Shown one piece after another: positions 17,353-25,665 of a stretch of 64,000 bases of DNA; position 1 is the stretch's first letter; each line of letters starts with the position of its first letter. This stretch comes from Aequorivita marisscotiae (lineage in GTDB: Bacteria; Bacteroidota; Bacteroidia; Flavobacteriales; Flavobacteriaceae). A program made the position numbers and the translations under genes. The notes beneath the pieces are model-generated. The model was not told the DNA's origin and ran no database searches. It was given only the letters and a program-made list of their open reading frames with translations. The stretch lies in the NCBI RefSeq assembly GCF_029814825.1, contig NZ_CP122379.1, forward strand, positions 3,140,501 through 3,204,500. The letters run 5' to 3'.

Positions 17353-19035
17353 ATGACAAAAATTTTAATCAAAGCACGAACCATTTCCCCCTTTGAAGGA
17401 GGATTAAGGGGGATGTGCACACTAGTGACCCTACTCCTAATTTCCACTATTTCCATTGCCCAAGAATTAACCCATGCCGACACCCTCCGCGGTAGTATAA
17501 CCCCCGAACGTGCGTGGTGGGACGTTACCCATTATGATTTAAAGGTAACTGTAAACCCTTCCGAAAAAACCATTAAAGGCAGTAATACGATTACGTATAA
17601 AGTTTTAGACGAAAACGACCTTATGCAAATAGACCTGCAAAGCCCGATGACGATTGACAAAGTACTTCAAAATAAAAAGGAAATTCCAGTTACTTCCGAA
17701 GGAGATGCACATTTTTTAAAACTGCAACAAAAGCAAGAACCAGGCGAGGAAAACGAAATAACCATCTATTTTTCCGGGAAACCGAAAGTGGCCGTACGTC
17801 CGCCGTGGGATGGAGGATTTACATGGAATACAGACAGCAACGGCAATCATTTTATTGCAACTTCTAACCAAGGTATTGGTGCCAGCGTTTGGTGGCCGCT
17901 AAAAGATCATCCTTCCGAAGAAGCCGATAACGGAGTTACAATTGCAGTTACAACACCTAAAAACCTAATGGATGTTAGTAATGGCCGCTTAAAGAATGTA
18001 ATTGAAAACAACGATTCCAAAACGTGGGTATGGGAAGTTGTAAACCCTATAAATAGCTATGGCGTAAATATAAATATAGGCGATTATATACATTTTGGCG
18101 AAAAGTATAAAGGCGAAAAAGGAATGCTGGACATGGATTATTACGTACTTCGTGAAAATGAAGCTAAAGCCAAAAAACAATTTAAACAAGCCCCAATGAT
18201 GATGGAAGCTTTTGAACACTGGTTTGGGCCTTACCCTTTTTACGAAGACGGCTACAAACTCGTGGAAGCGCCCTATTTGGGAATGGAACACCAAAGTAGC
18301 GTAACTTATGGCAACAATTTTAAAAACGGTTATTTAGGCAGTGATGTGTCTGGTAGTGGCTGGGGAATGAAATTTGATTTTATTATAATTCACGAAAGTG
18401 GGCACGAATGGTTTGCAAATAACATCACCAATAAAGACGTAGCCGATATGTGGGTGCATGAAGGTTTTACCAGTTATTCGGAGAATATTTATTTAGATTA
18501 TCACTTCGGAAAAAAAGCTTCTTCGGAATATGTAATTGGTGTTCGCAATAATGTGGTTAACGACACCCCAATTCTTGGTCGTTATTACAACGTAAATAAA
18601 TCTGGCAGTAGCGATATGTATTACAAAGGTGCAAATGTGCTGCATACAGTGCGGCAATTGATTGCAGACGATGAAAAATGGCGGCAGATTTTAAGGGGAT
18701 TAAATAAAGAGTTTTACCATCAAAATGTAACTACCCAGCAAGTTGAAAATTATATCAGTGACAAAAGTGGAATTGACTTATCAACCTTTTGGGATCAATA
18801 TTTACGCACCACGATGATTCCCACGGTAGAATATTTAATAGATGGAAATACCTTGAAATTTCGCTATGTTGAAACGGTAGAAAACTTCAAAATGCCTATA
18901 ATTGCAGTAGTCAATGAAACTGAAACTTGGATTACCCCTACCGCCCAATGGCAAACCAAGGAACTTCCTACTACAATTAAAACATTTCAGATTAAAAAAG
19001 ATTTTTATGTAAATACCATACACGTGAAAAAATAA
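17353..19035 (+). CDS. M1-family (gluzincin) metallopeptidase, exported
   Basis: 560 residues. The zinc site is HESGHEWFANN with the third ligand 18 residues on in WVHEGFTSYSE; the substrate N-terminus motif appears as LGMEHQSSV in place of GAMEN. The N-terminal beta domain covers roughly residues 50-230. The annotated ATG at 17353 leads into a G/C-rich repeat (SPFEGGLRG) before the hydrophobic segment. An ATG at 17413, at the end of that repeat and behind a purine-rich GGAGG-containing stretch, would give a more regular signal peptide (MCTLVTLLLISTISIAQ). The start is therefore uncertain. Confidence 0.88.
   Translation: MTKILIKARTISPFEGGLRGMCTLVTLLLISTISIAQELTHADTLRGSITPERAWWDVTHYDLKVTVNPSEKTIKGSNTITYKVLDENDLMQIDLQSPMTIDKVLQNKKEIPVTSEGDAHFLKLQQKQEPGEENEITIYFSGKPKVAVRPPWDGGFTWNTDSNGNHFIATSNQGIGASVWWPLKDHPSEEADNGVTIAVTTPKNLMDVSNGRLKNVIENNDSKTWVWEVVNPINSYGVNINIGDYIHFGEKYKGEKGMLDMDYYVLRENEAKAKKQFKQAPMMMEAFEHWFGPYPFYEDGYKLVEAPYLGMEHQSSVTYGNNFKNGYLGSDVSGSGWGMKFDFIIIHESGHEWFANNITNKDVADMWVHEGFTSYSENIYLDYHFGKKASSEYVIGVRNNVVNDTPILGRYYNVNKSGSSDMYYKGANVLHTVRQLIADDEKWRQILRGLNKEFYHQNVTTQQVENYISDKSGIDLSTFWDQYLRTTMIPTVEYLIDGNTLKFRYVETVENFKMPIIAVVNETETWITPTAQWQTKELPTTIKTFQIKKDFYVNTIHVKK
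17386..17415 (+). repeat. G/C-rich palindromic repeat in the start region of the M1 peptidase
   Basis: The element runs TCCCCCTTTGAAGGAGG, ATTAA, GGGGG and ends in ATG. It is related, in opposite orientation, to the repeat in purL (3951-3980). Read in frame it adds ISPFEGGLRGM. It also supplies a purine-rich stretch and an ATG that could serve as a new start. Confidence 0.65.
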
Positions 19036-19070
19036 AACCCAATTGTCCAGAATATAGAATCCGAAAAACA

Positions 19071-22000
19071 ATGAAATTACTTACAACTATTGCCCTTCTT
19101 GCCTGTTCGTTAACATTAACCGCACAAAAGAAAAACAAAAAAGACCCAGAAAAGGAAACCACCAAATGGGAAGTGGCCAATCCCGGGAAAGATTTTAATT
19201 ACAAAACACATACTTTCACTACAAACGAAGGTACGTGGATGAACCTAGACGTGAGCCCAGATGGGCAAACCATCGTTTTTGATATGGTGGGCGATATTTA
19301 CACTTTGCCTATCTCGGGCGGCACGGCCAAAGCCATTAGAACTGGAATTCCCTTTGAAATCCAGCCCAGATTTAGTCCCGATGGCACTAAAATTACCTTT
19401 ACAAGCGATGCCGGTGGCGGAGACAATATTTGGGTAATGAACGCCGATGGAAGCGATGCAAAGCAAATTACCAAGGAAGATTTTAGGCTTTTAAACAACG
19501 CCGTTTGGAGCGCAGATGGCAAGTATTTAATTGCCCGAAAGCATTTTTCTTCAAGTAGAAGCCTGGGTGCAGGCGAAATGTGGCAATATCACAAAACTGG
19601 CGGCACAGGCTTACAACTAACAAAACGAAAAAACGACCAACAGGATGTAAATGAACCTTTTGTATCGCCAGACGGAAAATATCTGTATTACAGTGAAGAT
19701 ATGTACCCGGGCGGCTATTTTCAGTACAACAAAGACCCAAACAGTCAGATATATGTTATAAAGAGGTACGAATTTGAAACCGGCGAAACCAAAACTATTA
19801 CCGGAGGTCCCGGAGGCGCCGTGCGACCAACAATTTCCCACGACGGCAAAAAATTGGCATTTATAAAAAGAGTACGTACCAAAAGTGTATTGTTTCTCCA
19901 CGATTTAGAAACAGGGGAAGAATATCCTATTTATGATAAATTGAATAAAGATCAGCAGGAAGCTTGGGCTCTTTTCGGAGTATATCCAAATTTTAGTTGG
20001 ACGCCCAACGACCAAGAAATTATTTTTTGGAGCGGTGGAAAAATCAATAAAATTGATGTTACCACTTTGGCGGTAACAGCTATTCCGTTTACCGCCGAAG
20101 TAAACATTGATTTAGCGGAAACAGTTCATTTCAACAATAAAATTGAAACCGAAACTTTTACGCCTAAAATGATTCGCCATGCTGTAACGTCGCCAGATGG
20201 CGAATTTATTGTTTTCAGCGCATTGGGTCATCTTTATAAAAAAACCTTGCCAAATGGTGAGCCAATACGATTAACGCAAAGTACCCACTTTGAATTTGAG
20301 CCCACCTTCTCCCCCAACGGAACTGATATAGTTTACGTTAGTTGGAGCGATTTGGAAAAAGGAGCCATAAATAAAATTTCGGCAAATGGCGGGACCCCGG
20401 TAAAATTGACTTCAGAAAAAGGAATTTACAGAACGCCGTCGTTTTCGCAAAACGGTACGCAAATAGTTTTCCGAAAAGAAAAAGGTAACACGGACCAAGG
20501 TTTTACTTACACCAAAAATCCCGGTATTTACACCATGAATGCCAATGGCAGTGATATAAAATTTGTAATAGACAAAGGCGAATACCCAATGTTTACGAAG
20601 GATGGAAAACGAATTTTTCTACAAACCGGCGGAACCTATTTTGGAGATATTGAAAAAAAACTAATTAGTGTAAATTTAAATGGTAATGATGAAAAAACAC
20701 ACCTTACCTCTAAATATGCAAATAGATTAATACCCAGCCCCGATAATGAGTGGATCGCATTTACCAACCTTCACAAGTTGTTTGTTGCACCATTGTTGCT
20801 AAATGGGCATACAATAGATTTGGACGATAAAACAAAAGCACTTCCAGTTTCCCAGCTTGCGAAAGACGCGGGAATAAATATTCATTGGTCGCCAACGAGC
20901 AAAAAAATAATGTGGACGTTGGGTGATGAATATTTTAGCAATGAACTCAAAAACCGCTTTACTTTTTTATCTGGTTCGCCTGAAAAAGTACCCGAAATAA
21001 CGTTAGAAGGAACAAAAATTGGTCTGCAAGCCAAAGTTGACAAACCCAGTGGAAAAATAGCCTTTACCAATGCGCGCATCATTACTATGGAAGGCGATAA
21101 TGTAATTGAGAATGGAACCATTGTAATTAATGGTAATATCATTGAAGCTATTGGTGCAGCCGATAAAGTTTCTGTTCCCGCGGGCACCAAGGTATATTCC
21201 GCAGAAGGGCAAACCATTATGCCCGGAATGGTAGATGCACACGCACACGTGGGCGCTTTCCGTTATGGGTTGCCATCGCAACAATACTGGCCGTTTATGG
21301 CAAATTTAGCTTTTGGAGTAACTACCTCGCACGATCCTTCGGCAAATACTGAAACGGTATTTACACTCTCCGAGCTTCAAAAGAGCGGACAATTAGTGGG
21401 GCCGCGTTTGTTTTCAACAGGTTTTATTCTTTACGGTGCCGATGGCGATTTTAAAGCGGTAATCAATAATTTGGAAGATGCGCGTAGCAGTATTCGCCGT
21501 ACAAAAGCATTTGGTGCAAAAAGTGTAAAAAGTTACAATCAACCCCGCAGGGATCAACGCCAGCAAGTATTGCAGGCCGCCCGTGAATTAGGAATTAACG
21601 TGGTTCCAGAAGGTGGGTCAACATTTTATCACAATATTACCCAGGTAATTGATGGCCATTCCGGTATTGAACACAACATTCCGGTAGCTCCTGTTTATAA
21701 GGATATTCTGGAAATTTGGGGTGAAAGTGGCACTGGCTACACACCAACCCTAATTGTAAATTACGGCGGAATGAATGGCGAATTTTACTATTATGAACGC
21801 GATAACGTTTGGGAAAATAAAAAGCTACTTACGTTTAGTCCACGTAGTATTATAGATAGTCGCTCTCGCCACCGAATGAAAACCCCGCAGGAGGAATATA
21901 AAAACGGTCATATTTTAGTCTCTGAAACCGTGAAAAGCTTGAGTGATGCGGGAGTAAAAGTAAATATGGGCGCACACGGACAGTTGCAAGGTTTGGGTGC

Positions 22001-22361
22001 ACACTGGGAAACGTGGATGTTGCAACAAGGCGGAATGAGCAACTTGGAAGCATTAAAGGCTGCCACCATTAATTCGGCCGAATACATTGGAGCAGGTAAC
22101 GATATTGGATCGTTGAAGGTTGGCAAGCTTGCCGATTTAATTGTAATGGACAAAAATCCGTTGGAAGATATAGAAAACACCGAATCAATAAAAATGGTAA
22201 TGATAAACGGCAGATTGTACGATGCCGCGACCATGAATGAAATAGGCAACAATCCTAAAGAACGTTTGCCATTTTTCTGGGAAATGGACAATTACAACCA
22301 AGCATTTCCGTGGCATCAAGAAACGCACGGTTTTATGGATGGTGGTTGTAGCTGTCATTAA
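19071..22361 (+). CDS. TolB-like propeller fused to an amidohydrolase, exported
   Basis: 1096 residues with signal peptide MKLLTTIALLACSLTLTAQ. Residues about 50-640 carry repeated PD40 blades (PDGQTIVFD, SPDGTKITFTSD, NADGSDAKQI, SPNGTDIVYVSW). Residues about 660-1070 form an amidohydrolase barrel with metal ligands in MPGMVDAHAHVG, later His residues in GHSGIEHN and GAHGQLQGLGAH, and the usual closing GSLKVGKLADLIVMDKNPL. The substrate is unknown; related proteins are annotated as imidazolonepropionase-like or prolidase-like. It starts 36 nt after the M1 peptidase and is probably co-transcribed. The C-terminus GGCSCH has an unusual Cys pair. Confidence 0.87.
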   Translation: MKLLTTIALLACSLTLTAQKKNKKDPEKETTKWEVANPGKDFNYKTHTFTTNEGTWMNLDVSPDGQTIVFDMVGDIYTLPISGGTAKAIRTGIPFEIQPRFSPDGTKITFTSDAGGGDNIWVMNADGSDAKQITKEDFRLLNNAVWSADGKYLIARKHFSSSRSLGAGEMWQYHKTGGTGLQLTKRKNDQQDVNEPFVSPDGKYLYYSEDMYPGGYFQYNKDPNSQIYVIKRYEFETGETKTITGGPGGAVRPTISHDGKKLAFIKRVRTKSVLFLHDLETGEEYPIYDKLNKDQQEAWALFGVYPNFSWTPNDQEIIFWSGGKINKIDVTTLAVTAIPFTAEVNIDLAETVHFNNKIETETFTPKMIRHAVTSPDGEFIVFSALGHLYKKTLPNGEPIRLTQSTHFEFEPTFSPNGTDIVYVSWSDLEKGAINKISANGGTPVKLTSEKGIYRTPSFSQNGTQIVFRKEKGNTDQGFTYTKNPGIYTMNANGSDIKFVIDKGEYPMFTKDGKRIFLQTGGTYFGDIEKKLISVNLNGNDEKTHLTSKYANRLIPSPDNEWIAFTNLHKLFVAPLLLNGHTIDLDDKTKALPVSQLAKDAGINIHWSPTSKKIMWTLGDEYFSNELKNRFTFLSGSPEKVPEITLEGTKIGLQAKVDKPSGKIAFTNARIITMEGDNVIENGTIVINGNIIEAIGAADKVSVPAGTKVYSAEGQTIMPGMVDAHAHVGAFRYGLPSQQYWPFMANLAFGVTTSHDPSANTETVFTLSELQKSGQLVGPRLFSTGFILYGADGDFKAVINNLEDARSSIRRTKAFGAKSVKSYNQPRRDQRQQVLQAARELGINVVPEGGSTFYHNITQVIDGHSGIEHNIPVAPVYKDILEIWGESGTGYTPTLIVNYGGMNGEFYYYERDNVWENKKLLTFSPRSIIDSRSRHRMKTPQEEYKNGHILVSETVKSLSDAGVKVNMGAHGQLQGLGAHWETWMLQQGGMSNLEALKAATINSAEYIGAGNDIGSLKVGKLADLIVMDKNPLEDIENTESIKMVMINGRLYDAATMNEIGNNPKERLPFFWEMDNYNQAFPWHQETHGFMDGGCSCH

Positions 22362-22363
22362 TA

Positions 22364-22389
22364 AAAAAAGCCCCAAACTGGGGCTTTTT
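22364..22389. terminator. Bidirectional terminator between convergent genes
   Basis: AAAAAGCCCC and GGGGCTTTTT form a perfect stem around AAACT. It lies 3 nt after the amidohydrolase stop and 20 nt from the stop of the fasciclin gene on the other strand. Confidence 0.9.
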
Positions 22390-22409
22390 AATTTATATAT
22401 AATATTGAG

Positions 22410-23042
22410 TTACATTTTTGGCATTAGCACTTTATCAATTACGTGTACTGTACCGTTAGACGCTTCCATATCAGCACTTGTTACTGTAGCTGTATTTCCT
22501 TTGGCATCTTTAATCATCACTTTACCTCCTTTTTCGGATAAAGTTAAAACTTCACCGTTTAAAGTAGTAACCTCTAACTTGTTATTAGCTTCCTTAATTT
22601 TCGCCAATACGTCGGCAGCAGGCAATTTACCTTGAAGTACGTGGTACTTTAATAAACCTTGAAGCTGCTCTTTGTTTTCTGGCATCATTAAATTATCCAT
22701 AGTTGCCTTGGGTACTTTATTAAAAGCTTCATTAGTTGGAGCAAATACGGTGTACTCGCCTTCAGATTTTAACGTCTGTGCCAAATCGGCTGCTTGAAGT
22801 GCGCTAACCAATGTTGATAAATCTGAATTACCCATCGCTTTTGCAGCAATTGAATTGGCTTCCATTTCTGCCATTTTAGCTTGGTTATCGGCTTCAATTT
22901 GCATTAATGAATCCTTTTCGCGCTCCATACGCATCTGTTCTGCTTGTGCTTGCGCTTCAGCTTCTTTCTTTTTCGAGTCTTCACAGCTTGCAAAAAGCAT
23001 TGTTACTACTGCAAGAGACATTACAATTGTTTTTAGTTTCAT
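22410..23042 (-). CDS. Fasciclin (FAS1) domain lipoprotein
   Basis: 210 residues from the ATG at 23042, giving an SPII signal MKLKTIVMSLAVVTMLFASC with the lipobox Cys at residue 20; upstream Met codons are rejected. A charged coiled-coil linker rich in Glu, Gln and Lys (about residues 22-70) is followed by a single FAS1 domain with LVSALQAADLAQTL, the TVFAPTNEAF core, the YHVLQGKL motif and GTVHVIDKVLMP. FAS1 domains mediate adhesion or matrix contact. It is probably anchored in the outer or inner membrane. Confidence 0.92.
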   Translation of the reverse strand: MKLKTIVMSLAVVTMLFASCEDSKKKEAEAQAQAEQMRMEREKDSLMQIEADNQAKMAEMEANSIAAKAMGNSDLSTLVSALQAADLAQTLKSEGEYTVFAPTNEAFNKVPKATMDNLMMPENKEQLQGLLKYHVLQGKLPAADVLAKIKEANNKLEVTTLNGEVLTLSEKGGKVMIKDAKGNTATVTSADMEASNGTVHVIDKVLMPKM

Positions 23043-23251
23043 AATAGTTTTTGTTGATTTAAAGTTTTGCATCAAAGATATTTCAAGTGCCGGTAACTTT
23101 TTCACAATTGAGATTAATCTTTAGTTAAATATTTTGTAAATTTTCAAGAAGAAGTTCAATATAACACCCCTATTACTAAAGTTTTGCTAATTCAGAAATT
23201 GGAAGCCATAAAATACTATCTTTAATAATTAATTTTTAAATTTTTTACAAA

Positions 23252-23629
23252 ATGATCAAATCAAAATACCAAAGTGTTCTCGATTTAGGAGAAAAACTGA
23301 ACATCCAAAATGGCGATGTAAAAGAAGAAAACGGCCAACTAAAAGTTTGGGGTACAGCTAAAAATCAATACGAAAAAAATCTTCTTTGGGATGAAATTAA
23401 ACGTGTGGGTGGCGAAAATCCAACCGATATAATGGCAGATATTAAAGTTGCCGATACTTCTGCCTTTGCCCACCATACCGTAAAAAGCGGTGAATCGCTT
23501 AGTAAAATTGCAAAACAGTATTACGGCAATGCCAATAAATACAATGCTATTTTTGAAGCCAACAAAGGAAAGTTGAAGTCTGCAGATTTAATTCATCCTG
23601 GAGACGAGTTGGTTATTCCGAATATTTAA
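23252..23629 (+). CDS. BON/LysM domain protein (YgaU-like)
   Basis: 125 residues without a signal peptide. The N-terminal part (about 1-68) resembles a BON domain (INVQ-type fold, VKEENGQLKVWGTA). A LysM module follows at about residues 76-123: HTVKSGESLSKIAKQYYG and HPGDELVIPN. E. coli YgaU/Kbp has the same arrangement and binds potassium ions. A peptidoglycan-linked role is the alternative. It is monocistronic, with its own terminator. Confidence 0.85.
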   Translation: MIKSKYQSVLDLGEKLNIQNGDVKEENGQLKVWGTAKNQYEKNLLWDEIKRVGGENPTDIMADIKVADTSAFAHHTVKSGESLSKIAKQYYGNANKYNAIFEANKGKLKSADLIHPGDELVIPNI

Positions 23630-23642
23630 TATTTCTTACTAT

Positions 23643-23680
23643 AAAAAACCGCCAGCTTTGTATAGTTCTGGCGGTTTTTT
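23643..23680. terminator. Terminator between convergent genes
   Basis: AAAAAACCGCCAG and CTGGCGGTTTTTT form a stem with a 12-nt loop and a T-run. It serves the LysM gene and, on the other strand, lies 19 nt past the end of the MoxR gene. Confidence 0.88.
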
Positions 23681-23698
23681 ATTTATTGAAATTTTCAA

Positions 23699-25162
23699 TT
23701 AAAGTTTGCTTATATAACTTCCGTATAAATCCTTGAAGTGCAAACCATTGCCTACACTGAATTTGCTCAGTTTTTTATTTTCGGCCAATGCCCACAAAAC
23801 AACTTCTTTTAAAAAATAACTATCATTTTTTGAGGTCTCGGGCTGGTATTTTTCTATCAATTGTTGCAATGGAATAATTCGGTCCAGTTCATTCTTATAT
23901 TCCTCATCGGAATAGGAATCTAGCAATTCAAAATCATTCTCCTCAAAAAACCAAGCAACTATTTCGGTATACGGGTCTGGATCATTTTCCTTGGTTAGCT
24001 TTTCAATTTTTGGAAACTTATTCTTAAAAATAGTATCCACGGCATCGGCAATTAACTGTTGTGCAACCTGCGAAACGCCTTCCTGCTCTCCTTCATAAAC
24101 CAATTCAATCTTCCCGGTGATGGATGGAATAATACCTACAAAATCGCCTAACCGCACGCTGGTATTTTCTTCGCCATTGTGAAGGGCTCGTCTTTCCGCC
24201 GTGCTCAATAGATTCTCAAAGGCGGTAATACTTAATCGGGCACTTACCCCACTTTTGGCATCTATAAAATCATTTTCGCGGGCCTCAAAACTTATCTGTT
24301 CTAAAATATCCTTGGCCAAATCGGGCACATAAACATTTTCTTTAGCTTTAATGGCCTCGGCAGTTTCCTGTTCCGTAATCGTTCGGGCTGTTTCAATATC
24401 CTCGGGATAATGCGTTAAAATCTGGGAGCCAATTCTATCTTTTAGCGGTGTAACAATACTTCCGCGATTGGTATAATCTTCTGGATTGGCGGTAAAAACA
24501 AATTGAATATCCAGCGGCAAGCGTACGGCAAAACCGCGAATCTGAACGTCGCCTTCCTGCAAAATATTAAAAAGTGCCACTTGAATTCGCGGTTGTAAAT
24601 CGGGCAATTCATTAATTACGAAAATGCAACGATTACTTCGCGGAATCATTCCAAAATGAATCACACGATCATCAGCGTAAGTCAGTTTTAGATTTGCCGC
24701 TTTTATGGGGTCAACATCGCCAATAATATCGGCAACTGTTACATCTGGCGTTGCAAGTTTTTCTGAAAAACGATCGTTGCGGTGAAGCCAACTAATTGGC
24801 GTATCGTCTCCCTTTTCTTGCATTAAATTTTTGGCATAACGCGAAATTGGGTTAAAAGGATCGTCGTTAATCTCACTGCCTTCAACAACGGGAATATACT
24901 CGTCCAAAAGCCCAACCATTTGGCGTGCCAACCGGGTTTTTGCTTGCCCGCGAAGTCCTAATAGATTGATGTTGTGTTTTGAAAGGATTGCGCGCTCCAA
25001 CTCAGGGATTACGGTAAGTTCGTAGCCGTGAATACCTACGAAGGGCGTTTCTTTCTTCATTATTTTTTGAAGTAGATTCCTACGCAATTCTTCTTTGATT
25101 GATTTTGATTCGTAACCTGCTTTTTTTAGGTCGCCGAAGGTTTTAATTTTTTCTATTTTCAT
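23699..25162 (-). CDS. MoxR/magnesium-chelatase-like AAA+ ATPase
   Basis: 487 residues. The Walker A variant GLRGQAKTR is at 69-77; the Walker B/sensor region includes IFVINELPDLQPRIQVALF, and VFTANPEDYTNRG is the sensor 1 block. Length and the ChlI-like start suggest the magnesium-chelatase clade. It is transcribed after the VWA gene (25666-26787). Such ATPase/VWA pairs act together as chaperone-like modules for metal insertion or complex assembly; the client is not identifiable here. A third S23 unit lies between the two genes. Confidence 0.9.
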   Translation of the reverse strand: MKIEKIKTFGDLKKAGYESKSIKEELRRNLLQKIMKKETPFVGIHGYELTVIPELERAILSKHNINLLGLRGQAKTRLARQMVGLLDEYIPVVEGSEINDDPFNPISRYAKNLMQEKGDDTPISWLHRNDRFSEKLATPDVTVADIIGDVDPIKAANLKLTYADDRVIHFGMIPRSNRCIFVINELPDLQPRIQVALFNILQEGDVQIRGFAVRLPLDIQFVFTANPEDYTNRGSIVTPLKDRIGSQILTHYPEDIETARTITEQETAEAIKAKENVYVPDLAKDILEQISFEARENDFIDAKSGVSARLSITAFENLLSTAERRALHNGEENTSVRLGDFVGIIPSITGKIELVYEGEQEGVSQVAQQLIADAVDTIFKNKFPKIEKLTKENDPDPYTEIVAWFFEENDFELLDSYSDEEYKNELDRIIPLQQLIEKYQPETSKNDSYFLKEVVLWALAENKKLSKFSVGNGLHFKDLYGSYISKL

Positions 25163-25173
25163 AAGTTTTATTA

Positions 25174-25204
25174 GATATAAGAGAAAAGAAGAAAGATAAA
25201 AGAC
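25174..25204 (+). repeat. Repeat arm of S23 unit 3 (moxR side)
   Basis: 7-mers on the + strand: GATATAA, GAGAAAA, GAAGAAA, GATAAAA, GAC. They are complementary in sense to the array at 25609-25664. The arm ends 11 nt before the moxR ATG and starts 2 nt after the S23 stop in transcription terms. Confidence 0.72.
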
Positions 25205-25206
25205 TA

Positions 25207-25563
25207 CTAACGCAATGTTTTTTGAAAACCTGAGGTCATCATTTGCAATTCTGTTATATTATTTTCCAACTTTTCCAATTCTGCATCATTAATATATTTT
25301 TTGTGATGTGCGATTAATAATTGAGTACTTAATTCATAAGATGATCCCAAAGAAATATCTAGAAAATGATTAAAAGATTTATCGGTTCGGGAAGATCCCT
25401 CTGCGATATTACTTGGAATTGAGATTGAACATCGACTCATTTGAGAAGTCAAGTTATACTGTTCTTTCTGCGGAAAAGCTTCTAAGATATCCGATGTATC
25501 AAAAGCAATATTCAAGGCCTTCTGCCATATTTTTAAATTTTTATAATTGTGTTTGATTTTCAT
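25207..25563 (-). CDS. S23 / four-helix-bundle protein, copy 3
   Basis: 118 residues from the ATG at 25563. Family marks are YKNLKIWQKALNIAF, FPQKEQYNLTSQMSRCSIS, IPSNIAEGSSR and SLGSSYELSTQLL. It is more distant from copies 1 and 2 than those are from each other: GSAFEWETQL is replaced by GSSYELSTQL. It lies between the VWA and moxR genes in the same direction and is bounded by 7-bp arrays of a third sequence type. Confidence 0.88.
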   Translation of the reverse strand: MKIKHNYKNLKIWQKALNIAFDTSDILEAFPQKEQYNLTSQMSRCSISIPSNIAEGSSRTDKSFNHFLDISLGSSYELSTQLLIAHHKKYINDAELEKLENNITELQMMTSGFQKTLR

Positions 25564-25608
25564 AGGATGCATATTTTAGAATTAAATAAATCTGTTTTTC
25601 ACTTTTTC

Positions 25609-25664
25609 TTTCCTCTTTATTCTTTCTTCTTTATTCTTTCCTCTTTATTCTTTCTCCTTTATTT
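25609..25664 (-). repeat. Eight-unit 7-bp array of S23 unit 3 (VWA side)
   Basis: On the + strand: TTTCCTC, TTTATTC, TTTCTTC, TTTATTC, TTTCCTC, TTTATTC, TTTCTCC, TTTATTT, with no slips. Complement consensus GA-N-N-AAA. The array ends one base before the VWA stop codon (25666-25668, read on the minus strand), so it starts directly behind that gene. Confidence 0.85.
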
Positions 25665-25665
25665 T

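Noticed and set aside
22339..23124. Hydrophobic plus-strand ORFs opposite the fasciclin gene
   Set aside because: Mirror frames of a clear FAS1 lipoprotein gene; the terminator hairpin also falls inside one of them.
25609..25664. Simple homopolymer-type slippage tract
   Set aside because: The period is exactly 7 with ordered alternation of unit types and a complementary arm on the other side of the S23 gene, which simple slippage does not explain.
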